This document shows positions 10,093-19,330 of a stretch of 64,000 nucleotides of DNA, in pieces. Every line of letters starts with the position of its first letter. Position 1 is the stretch's first letter. The DNA is from Conoideocrella luteorostrata (lineage: Eukaryota; Ascomycota; Sordariomycetes; Hypocreales; Clavicipitaceae), in the NCBI GenBank assembly GCA_032433595.1, contig JASWJB010000039.1, forward strand, positions 124,001-188,000. The letters run 5' to 3'. Position numbers and translations under genes: made by a program. Under the pieces are notes generated by a model, which made no database searches, was not told the origin of the DNA, and saw only the letters and a program-made list of their open reading frames with translations.

Positions 10093-12738
10093 ATGGCCAA
10101 CTCACCGAATCTCAACAGCCAACATGACTTGAGCCAATCTCAAAGTCACAATCAGCAACCCCAGCACCCTCGGCAGCACCAGCAACATGAACATGTCGAT
10201 GACACCGAGCCCTTTCCTGAAATTCAGCACCACCCCACCACTCAGGAAAGCTATCCCGATGACTTCAGAGAAAAGCCCTCTCCTCCTTCACTGGATACCT
10301 TTAACACCTTTCAACCACACGACTCGGCTGGCATCGAGATGATGGCCATGTCTCCTTCTAACAACCGTGCCAACGCCAGTCGCCTCACGGATGACTTGGA
10401 GCTTCTGCGAGCCGAGAGATATATTTCCAACCAAGAGCACGAGGCGGCCGGCGCTACGAGAACTCAGTCTAAGAGCCGAGCTCACAATATCGAGCCCGAA
10501 GATGCTTTCAATCCAACCGTTTTCCCGGATGAAACTGCCCCGAAAAAGAAGAATGAGAATGCAGCACTATATAAATTTTGGTTGTTCCTGAAAAAGTTCC
10601 CCCGTCTACTTCGATACGTTGTCTATTTGTTCCCCGGCGCAGCATTGCTTTTGATACCTGTTTTACTCGGCGCAATCAGGTACAAAGATGGTAGTAAGCT
10701 CGTCGGTGGAGACGGAGGTGTTGAACTGATGTGGTTCGGTATTTGGCTCGAAATTGTATGGGCTTCCCTGTGGGTGTCTCGCATGATTACCAGTTTGCTG
10801 CCGCACTTGTTTCACGGCGTGGCACGCATGATGGGATCCACCAACTCTAAGAAATGGAGAGACATTGGCTCGCAGTTGGAGCTTCATACGGCGTTGTTTC
10901 TCTGGTTCCTCGCTATCCTCATTTCCTTCAAGCCAACAAATAATGGGCATCGCCAAGGCAAGCAGGACAAGGACAATTCTGGAAATGACTGGGTGGATAT
11001 TGTGAACAAGGTCATTATTGCCTTGTTCGTTCTGTTCACCCTCAATTTCGCTGAGAAGATACTTATTCAATGGATTGCCACGTCTTTTCACCAACGTACT
11101 TATTCTACTCGAATCGAAAATAATAAGGGCGATATCAAGCAGCTTGTACAGTTGTATGAATATGCCAAAGCCAAATTAGAAGACACTGATAAATTTTGGC
11201 AAGATCGCACCGCAGGAACCACCAGTGGCGCGCAGACTCCCATGGCCAACTTCCACCAGGGTGCCCGTCAAGTGCTTGGCAAAGTCGGGTATGTTGCCAA
11301 TCGAGTTGGAAACGATCTCATCGGCAGAAAGGGCAGCACCAACATACCTAGGAAAGTTGTTTCCGAGCTGCTTCGAAGCACATCATCGGCTCATACCTTG
11401 GCTCGCCTCATTTACCGCAGTCTGGTCCGGGAGGACCGCGATACCGTCCACACAGATGACATGGAGGCAGTGTTTGCTACCAAGGAGGAGATTGATGCCG
11501 CGTTCGGTGTATTCGACAAGGACCTTAATGGCGACATATCCATTGAGGAATTCGAAGCCGTCTGCAATGAGATCCATCTCGAAAAGAAGGCAATAGCTGC
11601 GTCTCTCAAGGATCTCGATTCGGTCATTCAAAAACTTGACAAAGTCTTTGTTTTCGTAATTATCATTGTCTCCATTATCGTCTTCGTGTCTATATTCTCC
11701 AGTTCTACAGCAGCGGGCCTTGCATCGGCTAGTACCTCGATTCTTGGCCTCGCGTGGGTCCTCCAGGCCACAGCCCAAGAATTTTTGCAGTCCATCATAT
11801 TTGTCTTTGTCAAACATCCCTTCGATGTTGGCGACCGCGTGACCATTTATGGTTCCACTGGCGCTACTATGACGGGAGACGACTACTATGTGACGGAAAT
11901 ATCTCTCTTGTATACCGAGTTCAAGAAACTACAGGGGCACATCGTCCAGGCTCCAAATTCAGTGCTCAATACTCTTTTCATTCTTAACCAACGTCGATCA
12001 AATGGTATCTCCGATGTCATTCCCTTGGAGTTCAAGTTTGGCACGCCGCCGTGGATGATCGAAGAGCTCAAGGCTCGCATGCTTGAATTCTGTCTGGCCA
12101 ACAAGCGCGACTATCAGCCAACTATCATTGCTGAAATGACAGGTGTTGATCAGGTTCGATCTTGCAATATGAACATAATTTTCATCCACAAAACCAATTT
12201 TCAAAACGAACTCCTTCGTCTTAATCGCCACAACAAATTTGTTACCGAGCTTGCGAGTCAGATGGAACAAATTGGTATTCAAGGTCCGCTGCGTATCGAT
12301 CCTGGTGGCAGCAGGGACTTTCCCATGTACTATGCTGGCTCGAATCCGCCACCATATAACAATAACAATGGAAAGGATCATCTCCGCGACGATTCAACAG
12401 GACATCCGCCAGCTCCAATGCGCAGCGGTATGCCCCGACACAACAGTGTCCGCAGCACGCGACTTGCCACCACCAACGAAGAGGCTATTGCTGGTTTCCA
12501 AGACGTTTTCGAAAATCGACGTGACCAGTCCCATGCCCGGCGCATGGAATCGATTCGAGAAAAGGATATTGCGGAGAAAATTGAGGCCGAGCATGAGCCA
12601 CGGGCCTCAACCACAAGTGCTGCCCTTACACCGACCCAATCTTCTGGATCACAAACGCGCTCACGATTGTTCGGCCGGTACCGCAGCGGATCCAAGAGTC
12701 TGCAGCGCCAGGGCACGGGTTCTCGAGACATGGTGTAA
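10093..12738 (+). CDS. EF-hand mechanosensitive ion channel (MscS family, Msy1/Msy2-like)
   Basis: An intronless 881-aa membrane protein. In fission yeast the related Msy1/Msy2 sit in the ER and control Ca2+ entry after hypo-osmotic shock. Domain order: a disordered Gln/His/Pro-rich N-terminus (about 1-150); transmembrane segments at about 170-195, 215-238, 268-285 and 310-330; a single canonical EF-hand loop DKDLNGDISIEE at about 475-486 with Asp/Asp/Asn/Asp ligands and a final Glu; and the MscS pore region at about 520-590 (VFVIIIVSIIVFVSIF, then TSILGLAWVLQATAQEF and HPFDVGDRVTI). A cytoplasmic beta domain follows to about 720, then a basic, Ser-rich disordered tail. The start ATG is preceded by an untranslated leader and the N-terminus resembles other fungal members. 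A palindromic-motif half (TACTCCGTA, 12751) lies 13 nt after the stop codon. Assignment to the family is secure; cellular location is by analogy. Confidence 0.93.
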   Translation: MANSPNLNSQHDLSQSQSHNQQPQHPRQHQQHEHVDDTEPFPEIQHHPTTQESYPDDFREKPSPPSLDTFNTFQPHDSAGIEMMAMSPSNNRANASRLTDDLELLRAERYISNQEHEAAGATRTQSKSRAHNIEPEDAFNPTVFPDETAPKKKNENAALYKFWLFLKKFPRLLRYVVYLFPGAALLLIPVLLGAIRYKDGSKLVGGDGGVELMWFGIWLEIVWASLWVSRMITSLLPHLFHGVARMMGSTNSKKWRDIGSQLELHTALFLWFLAILISFKPTNNGHRQGKQDKDNSGNDWVDIVNKVIIALFVLFTLNFAEKILIQWIATSFHQRTYSTRIENNKGDIKQLVQLYEYAKAKLEDTDKFWQDRTAGTTSGAQTPMANFHQGARQVLGKVGYVANRVGNDLIGRKGSTNIPRKVVSELLRSTSSAHTLARLIYRSLVREDRDTVHTDDMEAVFATKEEIDAAFGVFDKDLNGDISIEEFEAVCNEIHLEKKAIAASLKDLDSVIQKLDKVFVFVIIIVSIIVFVSIFSSSTAAGLASASTSILGLAWVLQATAQEFLQSIIFVFVKHPFDVGDRVTIYGSTGATMTGDDYYVTEISLLYTEFKKLQGHIVQAPNSVLNTLFILNQRRSNGISDVIPLEFKFGTPPWMIEELKARMLEFCLANKRDYQPTIIAEMTGVDQVRSCNMNIIFIHKTNFQNELLRLNRHNKFVTELASQMEQIGIQGPLRIDPGGSRDFPMYYAGSNPPPYNNNNGKDHLRDDSTGHPPAPMRSGMPRHNSVRSTRLATTNEEAIAGFQDVFENRRDQSHARRMESIREKDIAEKIEAEHEPRASTTSAALTPTQSSGSQTRSRLFGRYRSGSKSLQRQGTGSRDMV

Positions 12739-13586
12739 TGACCGGGGATGTACTCCGTAGCATCGAAATGACTTTTACTTTACAATATTTTTGGCAGGAT
12801 TTTGATTAACAAATCCACGCCCTGCATGCGCATCTTTTCAGCCTTATTCTGAATAGCAGCAGGACATTTGTCTGCAAATCAATCTTTACAAACACAAGAC
12901 TTGCACACGTTGTACGTGTATTTATGTTGCGCAGCGCAGCAGGAACGTATTCAATTAGACATAGAAATGAATGAAAATAGATTGACGACTTTAGACGAAA
13001 TATGCGGAAGGAGCTTCTCGGTGCCAAGGATGACCCGATGGCAGTGGAATTTTAATTACAAGTTTGCGATGAGTGCTTTAATATCACTGCGCATTGCCTA
13101 GTTAGGAGCGGGGGTCAAGCGACGGCTGGCTGAGCTGAAGTAACTAGTCTGTACTCCGTACCCCGTAGGTAGTCAAGAGTCAATTTTAAATCGTAGCCTC
13201 ATGCCAAGCTGAGCACCAGGCCTGCCGTCAGCCGCGAAACGTGGCGCTACCCAAGTGTCCTGGCGTGGCCGGCGGGTTGGCTCTTTCAACTGCACAGCAT
13301 GCAGCTCGCTTGTTGGACGCTGTCTGCGTGGTGCGTTATTGGGGCTGATTGATTGACTCCCTTTGGACATTTAACGAGCCGTGATTTTACTGCCTGTCTG
13401 GACAGCATTGATTGTGGCGCGCAACGGCAAAAGGACATGCAAAGGGGAGTCGCGTCGGTTTGATCAAGTGGCCTCCCAAGTGTTCGCACCCTCGACGCCG
13501 CCGACGAGCCTGATTTAACCATACATCGGAGATCCTGATAGAAGTTGAGCGACGCGGTCGAAATCGAGGCGCAAAAGTCATTTGCC
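12739..13586. other. Intergenic region between channel and WW-domain genes
   Basis: Holds the 3' end of the channel gene and the promoter of the WW gene. Two TACTCCGTA copies lie at 12751 and 13152. No coding region supported. Confidence 0.5.
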
Positions 13587-16500
13587 ATGTCTGGACTTCC
13601 TCCCCACTGGGAATGGGACTACGACGGCCAACGCTGGTTCTACAAATACAAACCCACCGGTCATATCCAATTCCACTTCCCCTCCGAAGGCGATGAATTT
13701 CCCGACTTTGTCCAAGCTGGCGAGCCAGTGCCAGACTTGGCGCCCGAAGAGCGTCTTGAGTCACAACAACAAGTCAAACGGCTGACAAGCACTTCCAACC
13801 ATGGCGAAACCACTGTTAAACGGGCTGCCGAGGCGAACAACTTGGGTATGTCTGCGGCGGCTAAGCCTGTGAGTGCGGTGTGGGAAGGGGATGACGACGA
13901 CGAGGAAGGTGTTTTCCAGCCAGAAAATTTTATGTTCCTCGGCCCAGGGGCATATGTGGACGTCAGTCCGTTGAATGAAGAAGAGGAAGAGGCCGCAAAG
14001 AGATCTGTGGTTGGCGGTATTGGAGAGAGGGTTGAGGGGAAGGGTCTATTGAAGGCGCAGGGGGTGAGTCCGCTAGGAAGTGGGAAGACGACGCCCATGA
14101 TGGGGAAAAGTGAGGCTTCTGCTACTGCTACTGTCGAAAACGAGCCCAGCACTTCACCACCCGTAGAGGTGGACTTGACATCTTCGCCCCCGGAAGCACC
14201 TAGCACATCAGCCGTCCACATCCTCGACAGCCGCGAGATGCCCGCCGAGATGCCAGGCGATACAGTCCACCGGTTTGACCCTGTAGGGTTTGTGGCGGAA
14301 ATGCCGACGGAGCATACAGGCGTGGCGCACATTGAGCTTCATCCCGATCCGGTGGAGATTGGGGATAACTCTGTCTTGGCACCTATTGAGACAGCTACGG
14401 TTGATCAGATGGGTCTTGGCATGTCTGAGTTGCCGGAAAAGCACAGTTCTGTTGAAGTAAAGCCAGTTGGAGTTGTGAAGACGCCTGGTGAGAGAAGTGT
14501 GAATAATCCTGAGGCCAAAGCGGCAGGAACTAAGAAAGAGAATGCTCCTGAGGATAATCCTACCGGAAAGCAGACTATACCCGTCGGACAGCGACCGCAG
14601 AAGCAAAGTCAAGGACAACAGTCCCAGGAACTGCTACTTGAAAGCTTCAAGATTGCGAGGAAGCAGCCTGGCAGCACACCAGGCACACCGGTTCCAAGTC
14701 AACCTCATAACCAAGATCAAAGCCATCCAATTTATCAATCCTACACACCTGGCCAGATATCTCCGCAGTTGCCTACTTCCGACAAGAGACAGAGTATATC
14801 TCTTCAGCGCGAAGCGTCGTTAATGATGAGTGCGAAGAGGGAATCCGTGTCTGTGGATCCAAGCACCGTCCCGAGAGTGTTGTCGCCACCACAGGATCCT
14901 ACAACAACAGGACAATCCACACAGTCTGGGGAAATCGAACAAAATGAAAAGGGCAAGGGGAAGGAGAAAGATTGGGAGACAGGGTTGAGTCATGTCCCGA
15001 GTGTGCTGAAGCCGGCAAGAAACATGGGAGGTTCCGGGCAGGCTTCTCATCAGCAGCAGCAACAGCAGAATTCACAAACCGAGATTTCTGCACGACAAGA
15101 GCAGAAGTTGGAAGGTATGTCCAAGTTTCCATCTGTTTTAAGGCCAGCAAGAGGACGATCCGAGAGTCAGCCTGGACGAGGTACCGATGCTTCAATCCAG
15201 CCGCAGACCGCTGCACCGGGTATGAGTACCGAAGGAGGACAAGTCACAGTTCAACCTCACCAAACTCCACCATCTACGGCGTCGGTTCCAGGACAGAGCG
15301 GTCAGTCAACGAGTCCGCCAGCCTCGGGCCAAGCACCATTCATAGCTCAGAGACAATCTGGCCAGTCTGCCTGGGGAGGTTGGCAAGCACAGGCAAGTCC
15401 TGATGAATCAGCGGGTGTAATTGTCAACGCTCCTTATGGCGCTTCGTATGCGAATGCCTCTACTTCCACTGCTGCTTCAGTTATAGCACCAACTTTGACT
15501 CCTGCCTCTGCTTTGAATCAGCAGCCACAGAGACATTCCGAAGTGGCACAACAGCAGCCGACCTCCGTTCCTCACTTCCAGACACCCCCAGCTCAGCATA
15601 TCCAGAATGCAGCAGTTGGTCAACCCATGACGCCGCAGACCGTGCTCGGAACTGTTCAACATGCTGCTGCGACTGTCGTGCAACCCGCAAAGCAATCGGC
15701 TGCAACTCAGAAGCAACATGAATTGTCACAGTTCCAAGTCCCAACACTGCAAAATGTTCAAAATGCGGCAGCAGGACAGTCTCGACCGCAGAATGCGGCT
15801 GGGGTTGCTCAACCAGTCGCTATTATGCAGCAGCAGCAGTCTCACCCTGTTTCAGAGTTTCAAGTTCCGCAGTTACAAAACATCAAGAATATGGCGGCTG
15901 GACAGCCTCAGCTACGAAAGATTACTGGACATACCCACCCTGTTACCAAGAGTGGCGGGCATGATGCTTTACAAAACCAAAAACAACAGCAACAGCCTGT
16001 TACAGACTCACAACGGAATATCCAGAGTACAGAAGCTGGACAGCCTCTGCTGCATGATGCTGTGCAGCCTGCACAGCCTTCCCCAGCCACTGGTACGACT
16101 GATGCTATTCCTCTACAACAACACCAGCAACCTGTTACGGCCTCCACATTTAGCATTCCGCCTCTGCAAAATATACAAAATGCTGTTGCTGGTCAGCCGG
16201 TACGCCCCCATACTACAGTTGGAGTCGTCCGGCATGCCCCGCCTGTCAATCCAGTCCAGCCTAATGTTGGCCAGCAGCAGTCTAGTCCAAGTGAACGTAC
16301 TCATCCTGGCATGCGAAGAGCATCTACGTTTACACCTGGTGAGGTCTCACCAATTCGATCTCGTGTTGATAGCCAAGTTTCCTCCATTGGTGAAACGCAT
16401 GCAGATCCATATCGGCGAGAATCGTCCAGCGCCCATGTGAATAGTTCGAACTATACACCTTCTCCTTTAACAGATGCTCTAGGTCCTGCAGTACAAAGAG

Positions 16501-18227
16501 GCCAGCCGGCTGCCACGACTAACTCTATTGATACAAAAGACCAAAGCCCACCCGTGCCAGCTAAGATTCTAGAACACGCGGTCGATTCATTTTTCCCAGT
16601 TCAGAGTACGCCAGATAGACCGCCGTCTGAAGACAAACCGAAATCCCCGCAACAGCAGCAACCTCAAATCTCATCCCTAACTCAACAAGTAGCCCAGTCA
16701 CAGCAGCAGCAATCTGTCCCATTGAAAGAGTCTCAGCTACAGCCACAAACAATTCCCCCCAAGCACGATACAGAACATCCGATCGGGTATCAAGTCAGGC
16801 CAAGCTCCAATCAACCAAGTCCAGCACTTCACATGAACCAACATGAAACATCTGCGCCTGCCTCTGGACATATTCTTGGTAGAATCCAGGAGCATGATGA
16901 GCCTGAACGGCCGGCTGTCCCGGATCAGGCCTCCCAGGTAACACGACCTAGTTCAGTCGCTTCGAGTCTCCAGCCGTCCATCCCAGATACGCCTTCCAGT
17001 TCTCAAGGTCCTTTACTGTTCCAGCCAAAGCCTTTAGCACCGAGTCAAATCCAACGGCTACCACAACAATTAGGACAAACACCAATGGCACAGCCCCCAA
17101 CGGGTCAGCTTCCTCAGGGCTATCAACCTCACGGCATGATACCGCACAGCCAGATGCAAGACGAGATTACCCCCGGACCAATGCTGCAAGGACCCCAATG
17201 GCAATGGAACCCGGCCATGAACCCAATGCCCCCCAAGGATGGCAAAGATAAGGAGAAAAAATGGACAAAATGGTTCAAGGGCAGCAGCAGCAAATCCAAA
17301 GCAACCCACCAGGCGCAGATGCTGCCACCTCAGCCTGGACCAATCCCTGGACCCGGGCCACAACAGTGGACGGGCGGTCCGTATAGTCCAGCTCATATAT
17401 GGCAATCTGGAATGGCCCCCCAAGGCCATGGGCAACGGTATAGCATGTCTGATTCTGCCTCGATTTCTACAGTAGGGTCGGATAGGAAAAGTCAACCCAG
17501 CCAACAACGGCCGCCTGCCCAAGCCTCTGAGCCAATGCTGCCGGCTCAGGGTTCTGGGCATAGTACTGAACAGCATCCTTCTGGACAAACGCCTCAAGGA
17601 ATGATTTTCCAAGGACAGATGCCTCCGCTATCACATGGACAAGTTCCCCATCAACTTCGTCCTGGAAATGGTCCACCGGGTCACCTGCTTCCGGCCCAAA
17701 TTCCTCCGGGCCAGGTGCAACCAAGTCAGATGCGTCCAAGCCAATTTTTACCGGTTCAAGGTTCGGGGCAAATGCTACCTCAAGCTACTCCTGGGCAACC
17801 GTATTTTGGACAAACGCATCCTCTAAACATGCCTATTAAACCCCTAACACAAGGTTATGGACCACCCCAGAGCGGCTTCCAACCGCAAGGTCGCATCGGA
17901 GCTGTACCTCAAGGCTCGCCGAATTCAAGCCAACCATCAATTAGCCACTCGAAGACGCCTTCAAACACAAGCCAAGTAAGCGTTCCTCCGCAGGCCATGC
18001 AGCCTCAACAACCTCCAGCACGCTTCACCAATCAGCAATCGAATAATCAACAAAATCCCATGCCGGCACCACTCTTCGCAAGCTCAGGAACTGGTAATCC
18101 AGTGTATACACAGGGCCAAGCCGCCGTGAATCAACAGCCCTCTGGCAGTAAGAGGTGGAGTCAGAGGCCAGCTGTGGACTACTCTGGGGGGGACTGGGGG
18201 GACGACGAGAATTGGAGCCGTCGATGA
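13587..18227 (+). CDS. Large WW-like domain, Gln/Pro-rich disordered protein
   Basis: Intronless, 1546 aa. Residues 4-32 form a WW-like domain (LPPHWEWDYDGQRWFYKY, then PTGHIQFHFP). The usual second Trp is Phe29, so ligand binding to Pro-rich motifs may be altered. The rest is low-complexity and rich in Gln, Pro, Ser and Gly with many CAG/CAA runs. At about residues 655-890 there are five imperfect repeats of 40-50 aa built on a core like FQVPTLQNVQNAAAGQ. A short motif, PSVLKPAR or PSVLRPAR, occurs twice earlier. Near residue 1225 is a basic WTKWFKGSSSKSK patch, and the C-terminus ends in an acidic, aromatic GGDWGDDENWSRR. The frame opens before 13587, but this is the first ATG and it places the WW-like domain at the very N-terminus. 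Probably a scaffold or adaptor; no enzymatic domain is visible and the role is unknown. Confidence 0.85.
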   Translation: MSGLPPHWEWDYDGQRWFYKYKPTGHIQFHFPSEGDEFPDFVQAGEPVPDLAPEERLESQQQVKRLTSTSNHGETTVKRAAEANNLGMSAAAKPVSAVWEGDDDDEEGVFQPENFMFLGPGAYVDVSPLNEEEEEAAKRSVVGGIGERVEGKGLLKAQGVSPLGSGKTTPMMGKSEASATATVENEPSTSPPVEVDLTSSPPEAPSTSAVHILDSREMPAEMPGDTVHRFDPVGFVAEMPTEHTGVAHIELHPDPVEIGDNSVLAPIETATVDQMGLGMSELPEKHSSVEVKPVGVVKTPGERSVNNPEAKAAGTKKENAPEDNPTGKQTIPVGQRPQKQSQGQQSQELLLESFKIARKQPGSTPGTPVPSQPHNQDQSHPIYQSYTPGQISPQLPTSDKRQSISLQREASLMMSAKRESVSVDPSTVPRVLSPPQDPTTTGQSTQSGEIEQNEKGKGKEKDWETGLSHVPSVLKPARNMGGSGQASHQQQQQQNSQTEISARQEQKLEGMSKFPSVLRPARGRSESQPGRGTDASIQPQTAAPGMSTEGGQVTVQPHQTPPSTASVPGQSGQSTSPPASGQAPFIAQRQSGQSAWGGWQAQASPDESAGVIVNAPYGASYANASTSTAASVIAPTLTPASALNQQPQRHSEVAQQQPTSVPHFQTPPAQHIQNAAVGQPMTPQTVLGTVQHAAATVVQPAKQSAATQKQHELSQFQVPTLQNVQNAAAGQSRPQNAAGVAQPVAIMQQQQSHPVSEFQVPQLQNIKNMAAGQPQLRKITGHTHPVTKSGGHDALQNQKQQQQPVTDSQRNIQSTEAGQPLLHDAVQPAQPSPATGTTDAIPLQQHQQPVTASTFSIPPLQNIQNAVAGQPVRPHTTVGVVRHAPPVNPVQPNVGQQQSSPSERTHPGMRRASTFTPGEVSPIRSRVDSQVSSIGETHADPYRRESSSAHVNSSNYTPSPLTDALGPAVQRGQPAATTNSIDTKDQSPPVPAKILEHAVDSFFPVQSTPDRPPSEDKPKSPQQQQPQISSLTQQVAQSQQQQSVPLKESQLQPQTIPPKHDTEHPIGYQVRPSSNQPSPALHMNQHETSAPASGHILGRIQEHDEPERPAVPDQASQVTRPSSVASSLQPSIPDTPSSSQGPLLFQPKPLAPSQIQRLPQQLGQTPMAQPPTGQLPQGYQPHGMIPHSQMQDEITPGPMLQGPQWQWNPAMNPMPPKDGKDKEKKWTKWFKGSSSKSKATHQAQMLPPQPGPIPGPGPQQWTGGPYSPAHIWQSGMAPQGHGQRYSMSDSASISTVGSDRKSQPSQQRPPAQASEPMLPAQGSGHSTEQHPSGQTPQGMIFQGQMPPLSHGQVPHQLRPGNGPPGHLLPAQIPPGQVQPSQMRPSQFLPVQGSGQMLPQATPGQPYFGQTHPLNMPIKPLTQGYGPPQSGFQPQGRIGAVPQGSPNSSQPSISHSKTPSNTSQVSVPPQAMQPQQPPARFTNQQSNNQQNPMPAPLFASSGTGNPVYTQGQAAVNQQPSGSKRWSQRPAVDYSGGDWGDDENWSRR

Positions 18228-19330
18228 TTTATGTTCATTGTTATTTCTTTCCCCTTTGCATTATCATATCCCGCAGCCTTGGATGTTTACATTACAATTG
18301 GATATTAGCAAGAGTCATCTCATTACATCTCATTAGCGTGTCACGAAGCCCGACTGTGTTGGATATATAGAGGGCGCATTGCGTCCCATCTTGAAGACAT
18401 TAAGAACTAGTTGTCATCTAATCCCTCCGACCTCGACACAACAAAATGTGAGAGTAAACATATTGTGTTCTGTGTAATGGCTGGGGTTCTCCCTCTGCAC
18501 CCAATTAAATTCGTAATTGCTGTAAAATCTTGCTCCTGGCTCTGAAGTAAGCAATTGAGGGATGAAGCAGACTTATTTCATGAACCTAATTCTTATCACT
18601 TAGTACGACATTCAACACCTACGGCAGTGAGCACGGCAGAGGAAGTTCAGTGGGTAGCTGGTGATGTGGGATGAAACATTGGATGTGAAGGAGACTGGTT
18701 ATGGAAAGTCATCTGATTCAAGTAAACTACCTAGTAATGCACGTATGGTATTTTGACATATTCGTTTGTTGGGAACTCTTTTGCTCCAGCAGTACATTGG
18801 AAGTGTCGCTAATAGAGCGTCATGCTGGACAATGCCCAAACGCACATTGCAGGTGGATCGAGTATTACCCCGAGACCCTCAGGACCTTTTTGCTTATCGT
18901 CTATTTGCTCATTATTGCCTGACTTACGATAGGTAATATCCTGAAGCCAAATGCGTTGGATGTAATGCGTGTTTTGGGACGTTCTCGTCGCATCGTCTCC
19001 TGTATGAGCCAATTTGGGGAGACGCCAGCAGAGCTTCATCCCGAGAGTCAAATTTCGAAAGGCGTAGGTATATGGCGTCTTCTTTTCCAGAATTACATTA
19101 GTTATGTATGCCTTCTTTTACAATTGAAAGAGTCCAGGATGGAGAAAATAACCCGAGTTTCCCCGTTACTCGTGTCATGGGCAAAAGGTGCCACGTGATA
19201 GCGCGTCGCGTCACAATTCTCAACACGTCCCACCTGGGTCGTTGCTTGTGTGGCTTTCGGGCTGCACATTGCACGAGGGAACTTCTAATTTACGCTTACA
19301 ATTCAAAGAAATGACTTTCAAAATAAGGTC
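18228..19330. other. Intergenic region upstream of the Rad9/Crb2-like gene
   Basis: No supported gene; short frames only. Near the 3' end, CACGTG (about 19192) and a CG-rich GCGCGTCGCGTCA (about 19201-19213) lie about 120 bp upstream of the proposed start and could be promoter elements. Confidence 0.45.
19201..19213 (+). promoter_or_regulatory. MCB/E2F-like candidate element upstream of the checkpoint gene
   Basis: GCGCGTCGCGTCA resembles overlapping ACGCG-type G1/S boxes on the reverse strand and lies about 118 bp before the proposed start codon of a DNA-damage checkpoint mediator. MBF-type control of replication and repair genes is established in yeasts. Its use here is inference from sequence alone. 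Confidence 0.3.
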
